This document shows positions 43,490 through 54,971 of a stretch of DNA of 64,000 nucleotides, one piece after another. Made by a program: the position numbers and the translations under genes. The DNA is from Halichoerus grypus (Eukaryota; Chordata; Mammalia; Carnivora; Phocidae): the NCBI RefSeq assembly GCF_964656455.1, contig NC_135719.1, positions 77,471,562-77,535,561 on the forward strand, written 5' to 3'. Every line of letters begins with the position of its first letter. Position 1 is the stretch's first letter. Below the pieces are notes generated by a model. It ran no database searches. It was not told where the DNA came from and saw nothing but the letters and a program-made list of their open reading frames with translations.

Positions 43490-44526
43490 TAAAGACAAAT
43501 AATCCAGTTAGAGGACAAACACAGGAGGTCCATGTCTTGGTTCACCCGGGGGCTGCCGGCGGGGAGGAGAGAAGCCGGCACAGACTGAGGGGTTCTGTGG
43601 GTCTGGGGTGACAACGCTGGAGATCTGATGCACCACCAGCTTCCCTCACATAATTCTTGCTGAATTCTGAAGCTGCTTCAGACACCAAAGTGTTCTGTAC
43701 CTTTTTAATATCCTTTGCAGCACCCTTCTGCCGCTCTGAGGACCTGCCTGGGCTGTCTCTCAAATTATCTCCCCAAGTACTAGTTATTTTCTTGGTGCTT
43801 CAGTTTGTGAGGGATCTGGTTACAAAGTTGCATTGGTTCTGGATGGCTGCTCCCACCCGGACTTTTCCCCTGTTATTTTAGTGTGCAAGTTCGCAGAATC
43901 CCACGTTCCTCAGGAAGGCGTACAGCAGAAACATCCTTACTTCCACACCCAAGAACAAAAGAAGACATTTTGCACTTACTGCCACAGAGAGGGGAAGAAA
44001 GCTAGGTTAACAGGCTGGCAATTCAGGGAGAAAGACAAAAGTAAAATGTGCAGGGGAAAGCAAAACCGAACATAATGCTCTCATGTGAAACTTGCCCATT
44101 TGTGATTATAAAGTGATTTTATACTACTTAATGCTATCAATGCACTAGCAGTAATGTGGATAAATACTGATACGTTTGGAGTTCAAGGTCTGAACAAGAA
44201 AGCAGGAATCTTTTCTTCTTGTTAACAATAATGCTTGCTCTAAGATACAAACCTGCCATATACAAAGGTGAGAGCTTTTTAATTGCAGGCACCGCCAGCT
44301 CACTGTTCCTTGAAATTAGCAATTTAGCTTTAGAAGTAAAAGAAGTTGGGTTAGATGATAAAAAGTGTCAGCTATATTCCTACCCCCATCAAGCCATAGA
44401 AAGATCATCTAAGTATTTCATCTTTCAACTGAAAACAATTTTAGAATGACTAAAATTACTATAATCTTATCAGGTATGCAAAATTATAAACACCACATTC
44501 ATCTAGGACTTTTTTTTTTTAAGCAT
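43490..44526. other. Unassigned sequence with a GC-rich patch
   Basis: 43540-43620 is GC-rich (CCCGGGGGCTGCCGGCGGGG). A minus frame over this patch (about 43542-43763) and a plus frame at 43833-44075 (80 codons, basic) are open, but I do not recognise either and see no matching splice pattern. Confidence 0.35.
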
Positions 44527-44543
44527 TAAAAAAAAATCTGCTG

Positions 44544-44737
44544 GGGGCGCCTGGGTGGCTCGGTCGGTTAAGCGGCTGCCTTCGGCTCAGGTCATGATCC
44601 CAGGCTCCGGGGATCGAGCCCCACATCGGGCTCCCTGCTCAGTGGGAAGCCTGCTTCTCCCTCTCCCACTCCCCCTGCTTGTGTTCCCTCTCTCGCTGTG
44701 TCTGTCTCTGTCAAATAAATAAATAAAATCTTTAAAA
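44544..44737 (+). mobile_element. CAN SINE with perfect target duplication
   Basis: GGGGCGCCTGGGTGGCTCGG head, CACATCGGGCTCCCTGCTCA, TCGCTGTGTCTGTCTCTGTC, AAATAAATAAATAAAATCTT. AAAATCTGCTG appears immediately before (to 44543) and after (to 44752). Among the best preserved copies, with CpGs retained in the head. Confidence 0.97.
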
Positions 44738-44754
44738 AAAAAAAATCTGCTGTT

Positions 44755-46570
44755 AAAAGGAGTCTCTTTTAGGGGTCCCACTGGCATATGAGGAAGGCAC
44801 ACATTCCTTTCCCTTCTCTGAGATCTGTCAGTGGAGAGCTAGAGGGGGTGTTAAAACAGACAAGGTGGGAAACTGTGAGGTAGCTCTGAACTTTGCTGGA
44901 CAACTATTAAAGTGTCTATTTAGAAATTACCAGCAGGAAAGAACAAAAGAGACATCAAAATAGTACAGAGCAAACACATTTACTCCATACCCACTATCTG
45001 CAAGGCATTGTCCCTGGTGCTGTAAGAACACTGGCCACAGAGGCAAAAAGGGGGCTGAAGTAACTAAGAACTGAAGATAATTCCATCATTCGTGTATGCT
45101 CACTTATCCCATGGCCAACGTGACACTGAGCATAGGCTTCCTCCTTCAGAGAGCATGGGCAGGAATTCCCGCTCTAGGACATTACAGTGACAGCAGAGGG
45201 AGAATGCACCTCCCAACATGCCCAGCTCACTCAAGGGAGTCTTACTCACGGTGCTGGGAAGAGATGGGCCTAACCGGACACACTGGTGAGGCTGGGATAA
45301 CAAGAACATTCTGCAGATGGGCCTCAAAGGACAGATCTGGAAGGATCTAGTTTTCTGATGTCTAGCTGACAGTAACGGCAGCCCTAACCAAGTGGGAGGA
45401 GAGCCACTAGGTCCACTGCCACCTACTGGTTATCCCCTCAGTTCTCCACTTTCCCACTTCCGGGCAGATACCAAGAGCAGACATTCCCTGTTAAAGTGTT
45501 TTGAGCTCTTGGGGAATTAAAGCAGTTTTAAACCAATGAATCATTATGACTAACACTGAGCTGGGGGAGAAGCTCAAACAGTGAGAACAGTTCCAAAAAC
45601 TAAACTACTCTGAATCGATTTATGATCATCTTCTCTCAACGATATTTGGAGATGTGAAAATAAAGGCTCCTTATTCTTCTCGGGACAAACTGCAGTCCCA
45701 GCATCAGAACCACCCGGTACCACTGCCGGTTCGAGGCAGGCACAATCCATGGTGAAAGCGTGCTCTGCGGACCAGACAGCACCACGAAGGCTGCCGGCCG
45801 AAGCCAGAGCTGACGCCTCTTGAGAATCGAGGGAGGTCAGCACAACTCGCGCAACAGAACCGACCTGTTTTCATCTGGGCTTGTGGTTTTCTTTTTGAGG
45901 AGATACATTTAAATGGTCAAATATTTTACATAGCCTTTCACATGGCACGTTACACCTTTCATTCAGAGTGACTTTTAGAAATCATGCAACGCCTAGGAAA
46001 GAGATCTACATTTTATTCAGTGCACCAAGACCCCTGGAACAGTAACTCTTTGTTCAAAGCATAAATTACGTTTGAGATCTAAGGCACTCTCAGGGCAAGA
46101 GAATTTAAAAGAAGAATTTCTGAGCCATAAATTGAGACAGTTAAAGAGCTAAACACAATGGTTAATAATACAGAGCTCTGAAAATAAAGGCATATATTAT
46201 TTAAACATTGAAAAGTCATTGTGTATTCATCTAATTGGCAACATGAAAAGATGGAAATCGAATCGAAAAATTACACAGAAAATTGGAAGAGCAATTAAGA
46301 ATCGTCTTAGCAAGCTTCCCGTTACTTCAAGGCTGACAACTAGCTAGTGACTTATATTATTCCTTTGCTTCTGAGTTATGTATTGAGAGAGACAGACAGA
46401 AAGACACAGAGAAAGACGAGAGATGAAATGGGAGTTAGTTCACTCTTTTTATGTTGGATCTTCCAATAACTGGATTTGATGAGGGGAAAGGGAAGAAACT
46501 AGGCTTCCAGAAAGATTTTTGTCACCAATACATTCCCTGTATTACGTCAATTGTCTGTGGATCTTTGGAA
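44755..46570. other. Unassigned, with a small CpG cluster
   Basis: 44965-45030 resembles an inverted L2 end (CACTATCTGCAAGGCATTGT). 45700-45860 holds about a dozen CpGs. Frames of 75-89 codons on both strands have no recognisable features. Confidence 0.35.
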
Positions 46571-46574
46571 GCAG

Positions 46575-46790
46575 TGTGAGGTAACCGAAATCAAAGAAAC
46601 GTAGGTTTCAAACTCAGCTCCACAGCCAGATGCTCTGTGATCTTAGTAAATTAATTAGCCCCTCTTAACTTCCTCATTTGTAAAACAAGATTTTATACTA
46701 TCTACTTCACAGACTTACTAAGTTTGAGTGAAGGAACATGTGGACAGCTTTTGTAAGAGACAATCAATGTCAGCACTCCCCACATGCACC
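46575..46790 (+). mobile_element. MIR
   Basis: 'GTTTCAAACTCAGCTCCACA', 'TGTGATCTTAGTAAATTAAT', 'CCCTCTTAACTTCCTCATTT' and 'TAAAACAAGATTTTATACTA' follow the MIR consensus order. Confidence 0.8.
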
Positions 46791-47466
46791 CCCTGTTCAC
46801 CACTTACAAAGATAAGTGACCAGAGTTGGAAGGTGTCCTACATAACGCGGTAATTCTTGCTTGATATTAAAAAATTATCAGTTATGGAACAGTAATAATC
46901 ACTAAAACTGGGTTTACAAAAAGTTTTTAAAAATTGGAGAAATGTAAAATATTCGCAGAACAAGTTAAGTATGGGCATCTCAATGAGATTCTTCACAAAA
47001 TTATTCCCTATAACATTAGGGACAATTCTTGGTAAAAGGGCAAAAGTACAATATCAAACATTGTCAAGCACGTATTTCCATCAACACGTAACCTAATCTC
47101 TCTCCAAGAGGGCACCTTAGTTGAAGTTCTGCCCATTTGAAATGCTTAGCTGTTCTAATCTTAGCTCTCTCATGGTCTCTTTCAAGGGATAAGCTTGTCT
47201 TTCACTGCTAATTGAACAAATCAATCCTCACAACCAGACTGGTGACACAGGACATTCATGTGTACCCTACTCCCACTGATGGCAAAAGAAAAAAACAGAG
47301 TCCCTGTAAGTCAGTGACTGAAGTCCGTATTTGGCAAGAACTTTCCACAATCCAGTAGTAAAAACTAATCTAGCACCTAGTTATAAACTGACTGGATATA
47401 TTGTTTAGAGACTACCATATAAATGACATAAGAGAAAAAATAAAGAGGCTTTAACTTAAACACAGC
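46791..47466. other. Unassigned sequence
   Basis: No gene or repeat recognised. Confidence 0.4.
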
Positions 47467-47483
47467 AGCCATGCCTACTTTTA

Positions 47484-47693
47484 TTTATTTTTTATTTATT
47501 TATTTTTTAAGATTTTATTTATTTGACAGAGAGAGACACAGCGAGAGAGGGAACACAAGCAGGGGGAGTGGGAGAGGGAGAAGCAGGCCTCCCGCGGAGC
47601 AGGGAGCCCGGATGCGGGACTCGATCCCAGGACCCCGGGATCACGACCTGAGCCAAAGGCAGACGCCCAACGACTGAGCCACCCAGGCGCCCC
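47484..47693 (-). mobile_element. CAN SINE with perfect target duplication
   Basis: Inverted copy from TTTATTTTTTAAGATTTTAT to GAGCCACCCAGGCGCCCC. GCCATGCCTACTTTTA is identical at 47468-47483 and 47694-47709. Many CpGs remain (CCCGGATGCGGGACTCGATC), which together with the exact duplication marks a young insertion. Confidence 0.98.
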
Positions 47694-47709
47694 GCCATGC
47701 CTACTTTTA

Positions 47710-48730
47710 AAGGCTGAAACCAAATGTTAAACTTTCAAACAGTGTGGTTTTAAAGAGAGTAGAAATATACATACAGGTCCCAAATAATACTAATTCTCAA
47801 GGCGTCAACACTTCAATTTTCTACGAATGAATAAGATAATAGAGACAACCAAAACATCATTAATTTGGGACTGAACAGCACATTACAGAACATAAGGGGC
47901 TTTGGACAGATTTACATTCCTAATTATGTTTTGCTTAATCTAATATTAAAATTATCTTGCAGTATCTCCTAAGCCTCATGGCGGGGTGACTAGCAATATG
48001 CTGAGTGGCAAGCACAGCGATCCTGGGATAAGATCTAATTCAGTAACTTCCTCATATACAAATTATCTTAAGTCATTAAGGTTTACACACTTCTTGTAAA
48101 GATGAAAATCAGCCCACTGAGTCGTAAGAAAATGATCACAAATATAAACAGTCTCAGTGTCTTGAGTGCTTTCCCCTTAAGATCAGAAACAAGGCAAGAA
48201 TGTCCTCTCCCATTACTTCTAGAACACAAAAGCAGACGAAGAAATGAAAAGACAGCCCTTGCTCTTGGTAAGAACATGTCAAAATCATCCAAGGGTACCA
48301 GATAGAAACTCAGATCTACAGAAATCAGTGAAGAGCACTGGAAATGGTGAAGATGGGAGTAGATATAAAAGACCATTTTTCTTCTTCTCCTCTTTCCTGA
48401 CAAGACAACTGATATTTAAGGCAAAAATAACAACATTGTAAGGTGGGCTGGCTGCATTAGTGTATGTAGAATTAAACATCAGCACAAAGAGTGGGAAGGA
48501 AGGGAAGAGAACTACACTTATATTTGAGGAGTGGGAAGAGTGAAATGTCTGTTCTCCTGAAGTTAATGTACATATTTAATGAAATCCCCCCAAGATAGGA
48601 TTGAGCTTTTTTATAATCATTGTAGAGTCTTTCTTTATAAAGTTCAAATGTAAAAATAAACACAAAATAGCCGAAATCACACTGAAAAGAGCCATGAGAA
48701 GTATAAAAACACATTTAAAAGCCTCTTGGA
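47710..48730. other. Unassigned sequence, possibly old L1 toward the right
   Basis: Frames of 106 (48083-48403, minus) and 109 codons (48576-48905, minus) have no recognisable protein features. From about 48600 A-rich strings may belong to the old L1 that is clear from 48735. Confidence 0.35.
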
Positions 48731-48734
48731 TTAA

Positions 48735-49095
48735 AACAGTGCATAGCACATGCATACAGAGATACCAATGGAATACAGAGTCCAGAAATAGACCCATATC
48801 TAGCATATGGTAACGATATACCTCAAACCACTGAGGCAAAGACAGCTTTTTTAATAAATAGGGTTGGTACAACTGGATAGTTACTTGGAAAAAGATTAGA
48901 TCCATTCCTCAAACTATTTGGAGAATAAACTCCAAAGCATCAGACATCTAAATGTAAAATATGAAATGAGTACTAGGAGAAAATGTAGGTGAATTCCTCT
49001 TTAGCAGGACTACAGAGAAAGGCTTCCTAGCTATGATTTAAAATCTAGATACAAAAAAAAAAGATTAATAATTTGGCTACATAAAAATAAAAACT
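48735..49095 (+). mobile_element. Old L1M ORF2, left part of an interrupted copy
   Basis: 'ACCAATGGAATACAGAGTCC', 'AGTACTAGGAGAAAATGTAG', 'GAATTCCTCTTTAGCAGGAC', 'AGAAAGGCTTCCTAGCTATG' and 'TTTGGCTACATAAAAATAAA' follow an L1M ORF2. The expected continuation appears only after the younger L1, at about 50145. Confidence 0.75.
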
Positions 49096-50143
49096 TTTTT
49101 TGGAAACATTTTTCTAGATATGTCTCCTCAGGCAAGGGAAACAACAGCAAAACTAAACTATTGGGACTACACCAAAATAAGCTTCTGCACAGTGAAGAAA
49201 ACCATTAACAAAACAAAAAGGCAACCTACTGAATGGGAGAAGGTATTTGCAAATGATATATCGGACAAGAGGTTAATATTCAAAATATACAAAGAACTTA
49301 TACAACACCAAAACCCCCCCAAATAATCTGATTAAAAAATGGGCAGACAACCTGTATAGACATTTTTCCAAAGACAACATACACACAGCCAACAGACATG
49401 AAAAGATGCTCAACATCACTCATCATCAGGGAAACGCAAATCAAAACCACAATGAGATGTCACCTCGCACCTATCAGAATGGCTAAAATCAAAAACCCAA
49501 GAAGTAAGAAGTGTTGGTGAGGCTGTGGAGAAAAGGAACCCTCATGCACTGATGGTGGGAATGCAAACTGGTGTAGCCACTGTGGAAAACAGTATGGAGT
49601 TTCCTCAAAAAGTTAAAAATAGAAATACCATATGATACAGTAATTACACTACTGGGTATTTGCCCAAAGAAAATGAAAACACTAATGTGAAAAGATATAT
49701 GCATCCCTATGTTTCCTATAGCATTACTTACAACAGCCAACACATGGAAGAAGCCCAAATGTCCATCGATAGACACGTAGACAAAGAAGATGTGGTATAT
49801 CTACACAATGGAATATTATTCAGCCATAAAAAGAATGATATCTTGCCATTTGCAACAATATGGATGGATCTAGAGGGTATAATGCCAAATGAGGTAAGTC
49901 AGACAGAGAAAGACAAATACCATATGATTTTACTCATATGTGGAACTTAAGAAACAAAACAAATTAGCAAAGAAAAAAAGAGACAAAAACACAGTCTTAA
50001 ACACAGAGAATGAACTGATGGTTGCCAGAGAGGAGATGGGTGGGGAGATGGGTGGGAAGACAGGTGAAATAAATAAAGGGGATTTAGATGGATAGATAAA
50101 ATTAAAACTTCTATATATACAAAGTCAAAAAAAAAAAACCCAG
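49096..50143 (+). mobile_element. 5'-truncated L1 nested in an older L1
   Basis: Starts at 'AACATTTTTCTAGATATGTC' with 'CTCCTCAGGCAAGGGAAACA', runs through 'GAATGGGAGAAGGTATTTGC', 'GGAAACGCAAATCAAAACCA', the cysteine/histidine region and 'GGATCTAGAGGGTATAATGC', and ends in 3' UTR with an A12 tail at about 50128-50140. Frames at 49120-49326 and 49660-49950 are broken pieces of ORF2. Confidence 0.85.
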
Positions 50144-50144
50144 A

Positions 50145-50785
50145 AATAAAGCATTATACCTCTAATAAGCAAAGAGCTTTTTAAAATGGAGAACAAGAAT
50201 AAAAATCCTACAGAAAAATAGGCAAAAAAAAAAACCCACAAAAAGACAATTCACAAAAATACATAAAGATGGCCCTTAATACATGAAAAGATATTCAACT
50301 TGACCTACAAGAGAAATGCAAATGTGAACCACAATGAGATACTAGCCATCATCTAGCCAATTTCCAGCCATCATATTGGCAAAAATGGAAAAGCTTGATA
50401 ATCAACTCTGTTGACAGGGTTATGGAGAGACACATTCATTCACTGCTGGTGGGAATGCAAAAGGGAACAGGCTCAGGGGAGAACTGGCATTATCTAGTAA
50501 CTGCATGTGCATTTTCCCTTTGATCCCACTTCTAGGGCTGTACTCTGAATATGCATATATGGTTAATCATTTATAATCAAAAAAGACCCAAAGCCACTTA
50601 AATGTCCAAGAAGAGGAGAACAGCTGAATAAACTACTTTATGCATACACAACAGAGTACTAAGTAGCTATTAAAAAGAGCAAACATTTCTATAAACTGAA
50701 GTGAGGTGATTCCCAGGAGATACAGTTGAGGGTAAAATAAGTGAAGTGCAAAAAAGACTATATATAACATCATACTTTAAAAAAA
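50145..50785 (+). mobile_element. Old L1M ORF2, right part of the interrupted copy
   Basis: 'CCTCTAATAAGCAAAGAGCT', 'GACAATTCACAAAAATACAT', 'GAGAAATGCAAATGTGAACC', 'ACTGCTGGTGGGAATGCAAA' and 'GAACAGCTGAATAAACTACT' continue an older ORF2 that is repeated relative to the nested L1 (the same ORF2 region occurs twice in a row, at different divergence). Confidence 0.8.
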
Positions 50786-50796
50786 AATAACATCTT

Positions 50797-50989
50797 GGGG
50801 TGCCTGGGTGGCTCAGTCATTAAGCATCTGCCTTCGGTTCAGGTCATGATCCCAGGCTCCTGGGATCGAGCCCCACATCCGGCTCCCTGCTCAGCGGGAA
50901 GCCTGCTTCTCCCTCTCCCACTCCCCCTGCTTGTGTTCCTGCTCTCACTATCTCTCTCTCTCTCTGTCAAATAAATAAATAAAATCTTT
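50797..50989 (+). mobile_element. CAN SINE with target duplication
   Basis: GGGGTGCCTGGGTGGCTCAG head through AAATAAATAAATAAAATCTT tail. AAAATAACATCTT is present directly before (to 50796) and after (to 51006). Confidence 0.96.
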
Positions 50990-51000
50990 AAAAAAAAATA

Positions 51001-51256
51001 ACATCTTTCTTGAGATATAATTCACATGCCATACACACCCATTTAACACAATTAACCCATAACTCACAATTCAAAGGCTTTTAGTACCTTTAGAGTTTGC
51101 TACCATTACCACAATTTTAGAACACTCTCATCATCCCAGAAAGAACCCCCTGTATCCATCAGCAGCCACTCCTCACTTGCCCCCAGTCTCCCCGCCCCAG
51201 GCAACCACACATGTACCTTCTGTCTCTATAGATTTGCCTATTCTGGGTATAGTCTG
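51001..51256 (-). mobile_element. L1M 3' end, inverted
   Basis: 'TCTTGAGATATAATTCACAT', 'GCCATACACACCCATTTAAC', 'CTCATCATCCCAGAAAGAAC' and 'TAGATTTGCCTATTCTGGGT' are the complement of an L1M 3' UTR end. Head-to-tail with the plus-strand old L1 piece just left of the SINE. Confidence 0.8.
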
Positions 51257-51990
51257 TGAAAAGGAAGGGAAAATAAGCATATATATGCCCACCGTGACAA
51301 CACGAAATGTACGAAGGATAAACTAGGAAGCAGTTAGGGAAGTTACCTGGGGGGGTGGTGGCGGGGGGCGGGAGAGATCTAGGAGGGAGTGACACTTCTC
51401 TGGGTGCCTCGCACATAGTTTTAACTTTGGGAGATGGCAATGTTATACACACAGTTAAATCATAAGGGTGGGGAGGGGAGGAAATATCTAAAACTGAAAA
51501 CAAACTGTCTTTCAAGTGAATACAATAACCACACTAAAGGTGGGAGGGAGGAAGAACTAATTCAAGAAATTTAAAAATGCCGTATGTGACTGTATACTCT
51601 GAACTGTGGGGGAAAACAGCAAACAAATCCTCAACTCTTTCTACGAGGTTTGATTTTTACAGTGGTAAATGGGAGAGGCAGTTTGGAAACTACACTAGAT
51701 GAATTATACTGCTGAGCTCCAGCATTCTTGCGGTGAAAGAAGGAACATACAAATAAGTATGGAAGAGGGAAAGGCAAGAAAGAAACCTGCGGAGATAGCC
51801 TGGAATTGGAAGTACTGGTGTGAACACATGATTACTACTGTGTGTGTGTGTGTGTGTAGTATGTAGAGATATATGCATGCAAATGTGTGTGTGCTTATAT
51901 GTGTATGCACATACATGTATTCCCTAGCTTTGACCACCTAGCAAACACGCCCAAGGAGCAATGTACATGCCTAGCACCCAAATCTTAGTT
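51257..51990. other. Unassigned, with G-rich and TG repeats
   Basis: 51348-51374 is a G-rich stretch (GGGGGGGTGGTGGCGGGG) able to form a quadruplex. 51840-51857 is a TG repeat followed by TGTATGCACATACATGT. Parts may be old L1 3' UTR, but I cannot support it. Confidence 0.4.
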
Positions 51991-52004
51991 TGTAAAACCA
52001 CTCA

Positions 52005-52680
52005 TTTTTTTTATTAACATATAATGTATTATTTGTTTCAGGGGTACAGGTCTGTGATTCATCAGTCTTGCACAATTCACAGTGCTCACCATAGCACATA
52101 CCCTCCCCAATGTCCATCACCCAGCCACCCCAACCCTCTCATCCCCCTCCACTCCAGCAACCCTCAGTTTGTTTCCTGAGATTAAGAGTCTCTTGTGGTT
52201 TGTCTCCCTCTCTGGTTTCATCTTGTTTCATTTTTCCCTCCCTTCCCCTATGATCTTTTGTCTTGTTTCTCAAATTCCACATATCAGTGAGAGCATATGA
52301 CAATTGTCTTTCTCTGATTGACTTATTTCACTTAGCACAATACCCTCTAGTTCCATCCACGTCGTTGCAAAAGGCAAGATTTCACTTTTTGATGGCTGCA
52401 TAATATTCCATTGTATATATACCCCACATCTTCTTTATCCATTCATCTGTCAATGGACATCTTGGCTCTTTCCATAGTTTGGCTATTGTGGACATTGCTG
52501 CTATAAACATTGGGGTGCACGTGCCCCTTCGGATCACTACGTTTGTATCTTTGGGGTAAATACCCAGTAGTGCAATTGCTGGGTCATATGGTAGCTCTAT
52601 TTTCAACTTTTTGAGGAACCTCCATACTGTTTTCCATAGAGTGGCTGCACCAGCTTGCATTCCCACCAACAGTGTGGAGG
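52005..52680 (-). mobile_element. 5'-truncated young L1, inverted
   Basis: Complement of the ORF2 C-terminus and a 3' UTR. The minus frame at 52382-52669 reads [17 protein letters not shown] and then DEWIKKMWGIYTMEYYAAIKK. The perfect target duplication AAAACCACTCA lies at 51994-52004 and 52681-52691, so this is a complete recent insertion of only 676 bases. Same subfamily type as the full-length L1 to its right, in the opposite orientation. Confidence 0.96.
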
Positions 52681-52839
52681 AAAACCACTCAATTTAAAAG
52701 GGACCAGGGCTCCTAAGAGAAATGGCCCATTCCAAGGTTGGGACAGGGTAGGTACAAGAGAAGTTTGGAAGATCCTGAATGTTAGAAAGTAAGGAAGTAT
52801 CCAAAAAAGTGATGGCACATGTCACAGGTATACAGGAGC

Positions 52840-52972
52840 TAGCTAAAGAGCTTCCAACTGGCCAAATCCAGGATATTTTGAGATATGCACTAAGTATAAA
52901 ATACACACCAGATTTCAAACATTTAGTACCCCTCCCAAAAAAACAGAATGTAAAATATCTCAACAATTTTTA
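52840..52972 (+). mobile_element. hAT-type DNA transposon, left half
   Basis: 'TTTTGAGATATGCACTAAGT', 'ATAAAATACACACCAGATTT', 'ACAGAATGTAAAATATCTCA' match the left and middle of a non-autonomous hAT-Charlie family (MER3/MER33 type; exact name uncertain). It breaks at CAACAATTTTTA, and the same 16 bases followed by the missing half are found at 60214. No transposase is encoded. Confidence 0.7.
52957..52972 (+). repeat. Target-site duplication, left copy
   Basis: ATCTCAACAATTTTTA, identical to 60214-60229. It flanks the SINE on the left; the partner lies beyond the L1, 7.2 kb away. Confidence 0.95.
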
Positions 52973-53173
52973 GGGGCACCTGGGTGGCTCAGTCGTTAAG
53001 AGTCTGCCTTCGGCTCAGGTCATGATCTCAGGGTCCTGGGATCGAGTCCCACATCAGGCTCCCTGCTCAGCGGGAAGCCTGCTTCTCCTTCTCCCACTGC
53101 CCCCTGCTTGTGTTCCTTCTCTTGCTGTGTATTTCTCTGTCAAATAAATAAGTAAAATCTTTAAAAAAAAAAA
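52973..53173 (+). mobile_element. CAN SINE separated from its 3' target copy by an L1
   Basis: GGGGCACCTGGGTGGCTCAG head, CACATCAGGCTCCCTGCTCA, AAATAAATAAGTAAAATCTT tail with 11 A. Its left target copy is ATCTCAACAATTTTTA (52957-52972); the right copy should follow the poly-A but is displaced to 60214-60229 because the L1 inserted at the poly-A/target junction. Confidence 0.95.
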
Positions 53174-53177
53174 TCTT

Positions 53178-54230
53178 GGGGGCGGAGCAAGATGGAGGAG
53201 GAGTAGGAGACCTGGATTTTGTCTGGTCTCAGGAATTCAGCTGGATAGGGATCAAACCATTCTGAACACCTACGAACTCAACAGGAGATCGAAGAAAAGA
53301 ATAGCAACAACTCTCTGAACAGAAAAGTGACCACTTTCTGGAAGGTAGGACATGCGGAGAAGTGAATCCGAGGCGATATTCGGGAGGATAGACGGCGGGG
53401 GAGGGGGCCTCCGTCGGCCGCTTCTGGCAAGTGATAGAGCCCCGGAGCACAAAATCAGAACTTTTAGAAGTCGGCTCCGCTGAGGGACGTCGATCCAGTG
53501 GCTAAGCAAGGGGTGGAACCCTCGTGGGACAGTGTGGTCTTAGGACCCTCGGGGTCACAGGAAGACCAGGGGTGCCTGAGTGCGGCAGAGCTCCCAGGTA
53601 TCGGAGCGGGGAAGCCGGCTGCAGAGACGGAGCCGAGGCGCAGGCTCTCAGCTCGGGGTTGTCATAAACCGTGATCCGCCGCACATTCGGGCCCCTGCTC
53701 CTCCAGCAGGGACCCAACAAGCGGCAGATCTGGGGAGACTCCCCTTCCTCCCCCGGGAGGAGAGGTGCAGGAGCGCACCGCAGGGATCTGCTGGGTTTGG
53801 AGACTCCACACCAAGTCGGGTGCCAGAGATAGAAACGCTCGGTCACAGTCCGGGTGAGCACGGAGTGTGGGCGGAGACGGGAGTGACTGACTGTTTTTCT
53901 CTGGGGGTGCACTGAGGAGTGGGGCCCCGAGTTCTCGGCTCCTCCGGGGCAGAGACTGTGAGGCAACCATTTTCACTCTCAGCCTCCAAAGCTGTATGGA
54001 GAGTTTGCAGGGAACAAAAGCTCCCGAGAGCAAACCGGAGGAGATTACTTAGCCCAGACCCAGCAAGGGCGGGGCAATTCCGCCTCCGGCAAAGACATTT
54101 GGGAACCACGGCAACAGGCCCCTCCCCCAGAAGATCAGCGAGAACAGCCAGCCAAGACCAAGTTTACCGATCAATGAGAACGGCACAACTCCAGCACTAG
54201 GGGAACACTGCACATAGAATTCATGGCTTT
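53178..54230 (+). promoter_or_regulatory. L1 5' UTR, CpG-rich promoter region
   Basis: In L1 elements this region acts as an internal RNA polymerase II promoter. Here it is strongly enriched in CpG (for example GGCGGGGGAGGGGGCC, CCTCCGTCGGCCGCTT), unlike the surrounding AT-rich DNA. It also carries open frames on the minus strand (53502-53966, 154 codons; 53662-54033, 123 codons). Function is inferred from the family, not shown. Confidence 0.7.
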
Positions 54231-54274
54231 TTTACCATGATTCTTTAGTCTTTCAAAGTTAATTTTTTTAACTT

Positions 54275-54790
54275 TTTTTTTTTTGAATTTTTCTTTTTCC
54301 CTTTTTCAACCAACATCTTATCAATCCCTTTTTTAAAAAACTTTTATTTTTCATTTTTAGAGTCATATTCTATCCCTTCATAGTAGTTACCCTTATTTTT
54401 GGCATATATATATAAGTTGTTCTCTCTTTAAAATTTTGAAATACAGTTTATTCTAACACATCAAAATATACCCTAAATCTATAGTGTATGGCTTTGTTCT
54501 AGTCTCCTGCCTGATCACATTCTCTCCCTTTTTTTTTTTTAAATCCTCTTTCTTTTTTCAAACAACTTCTTAGCTTATCAATTCCTTTTACAAAATTTTT
54601 TATAATTTTCATCTTTACATTCATATTCCATCCCTTCATCGTATTAACCCTTATTTTTGTACATATATAAGTTTTTCTTTCTTTAAAATTTTGGGAGGCA
54701 CTTTCTTCTAACAGACCAAAATACACCCAAAATCTAGTGTGTGGCACTGATCTATGTAACAGCCTGATCATATTTGATCATATTCTGTTT
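54275..54790 (+). repeat. Tandem duplication of about 258 bp in the L1 5' UTR
   Basis: The strings CATATTC(T/C)ATCCCTTCAT, then ACCCTTATTTTTG and CATATATA, recur at 54364 and 54622. CAACATCTTATCAAT-like and GCCTGATCA strings recur at the same spacing. The two units are diverged (roughly 75-80% by eye). Confidence 0.8.
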
Positions 54791-54971
54791 TTTTGTTTTG
54801 TTTTGTTCTGTTTTTGTTTGTTTTTATCTTTATCTTTTTCTTTTTTCTTTCTTTCCCTTTCTTTTCCCCCGGTTTCAGGTCTTTTCTGATTTGTTTAGAG
54901 TATATTTTCTGGGGATGTTGTTACCCTGTTAGCATTTTGTTCTCTCATTCATCTATTCTCCTCTGGACAAA

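Noticed and set aside
43542..43763. Minus-strand frame with a helical-looking, charged segment (KDIKKVQNTL)
   Set aside because: It depends on a non-ATG start, is followed by a GC-rich proline/serine tail and matches no protein I know; reported only as unassigned sequence.
53178..54230. CpG island of a host gene promoter
   Set aside because: It directly precedes L1 ORF1 and starts with an L1 5' end; it is the L1 5' UTR.
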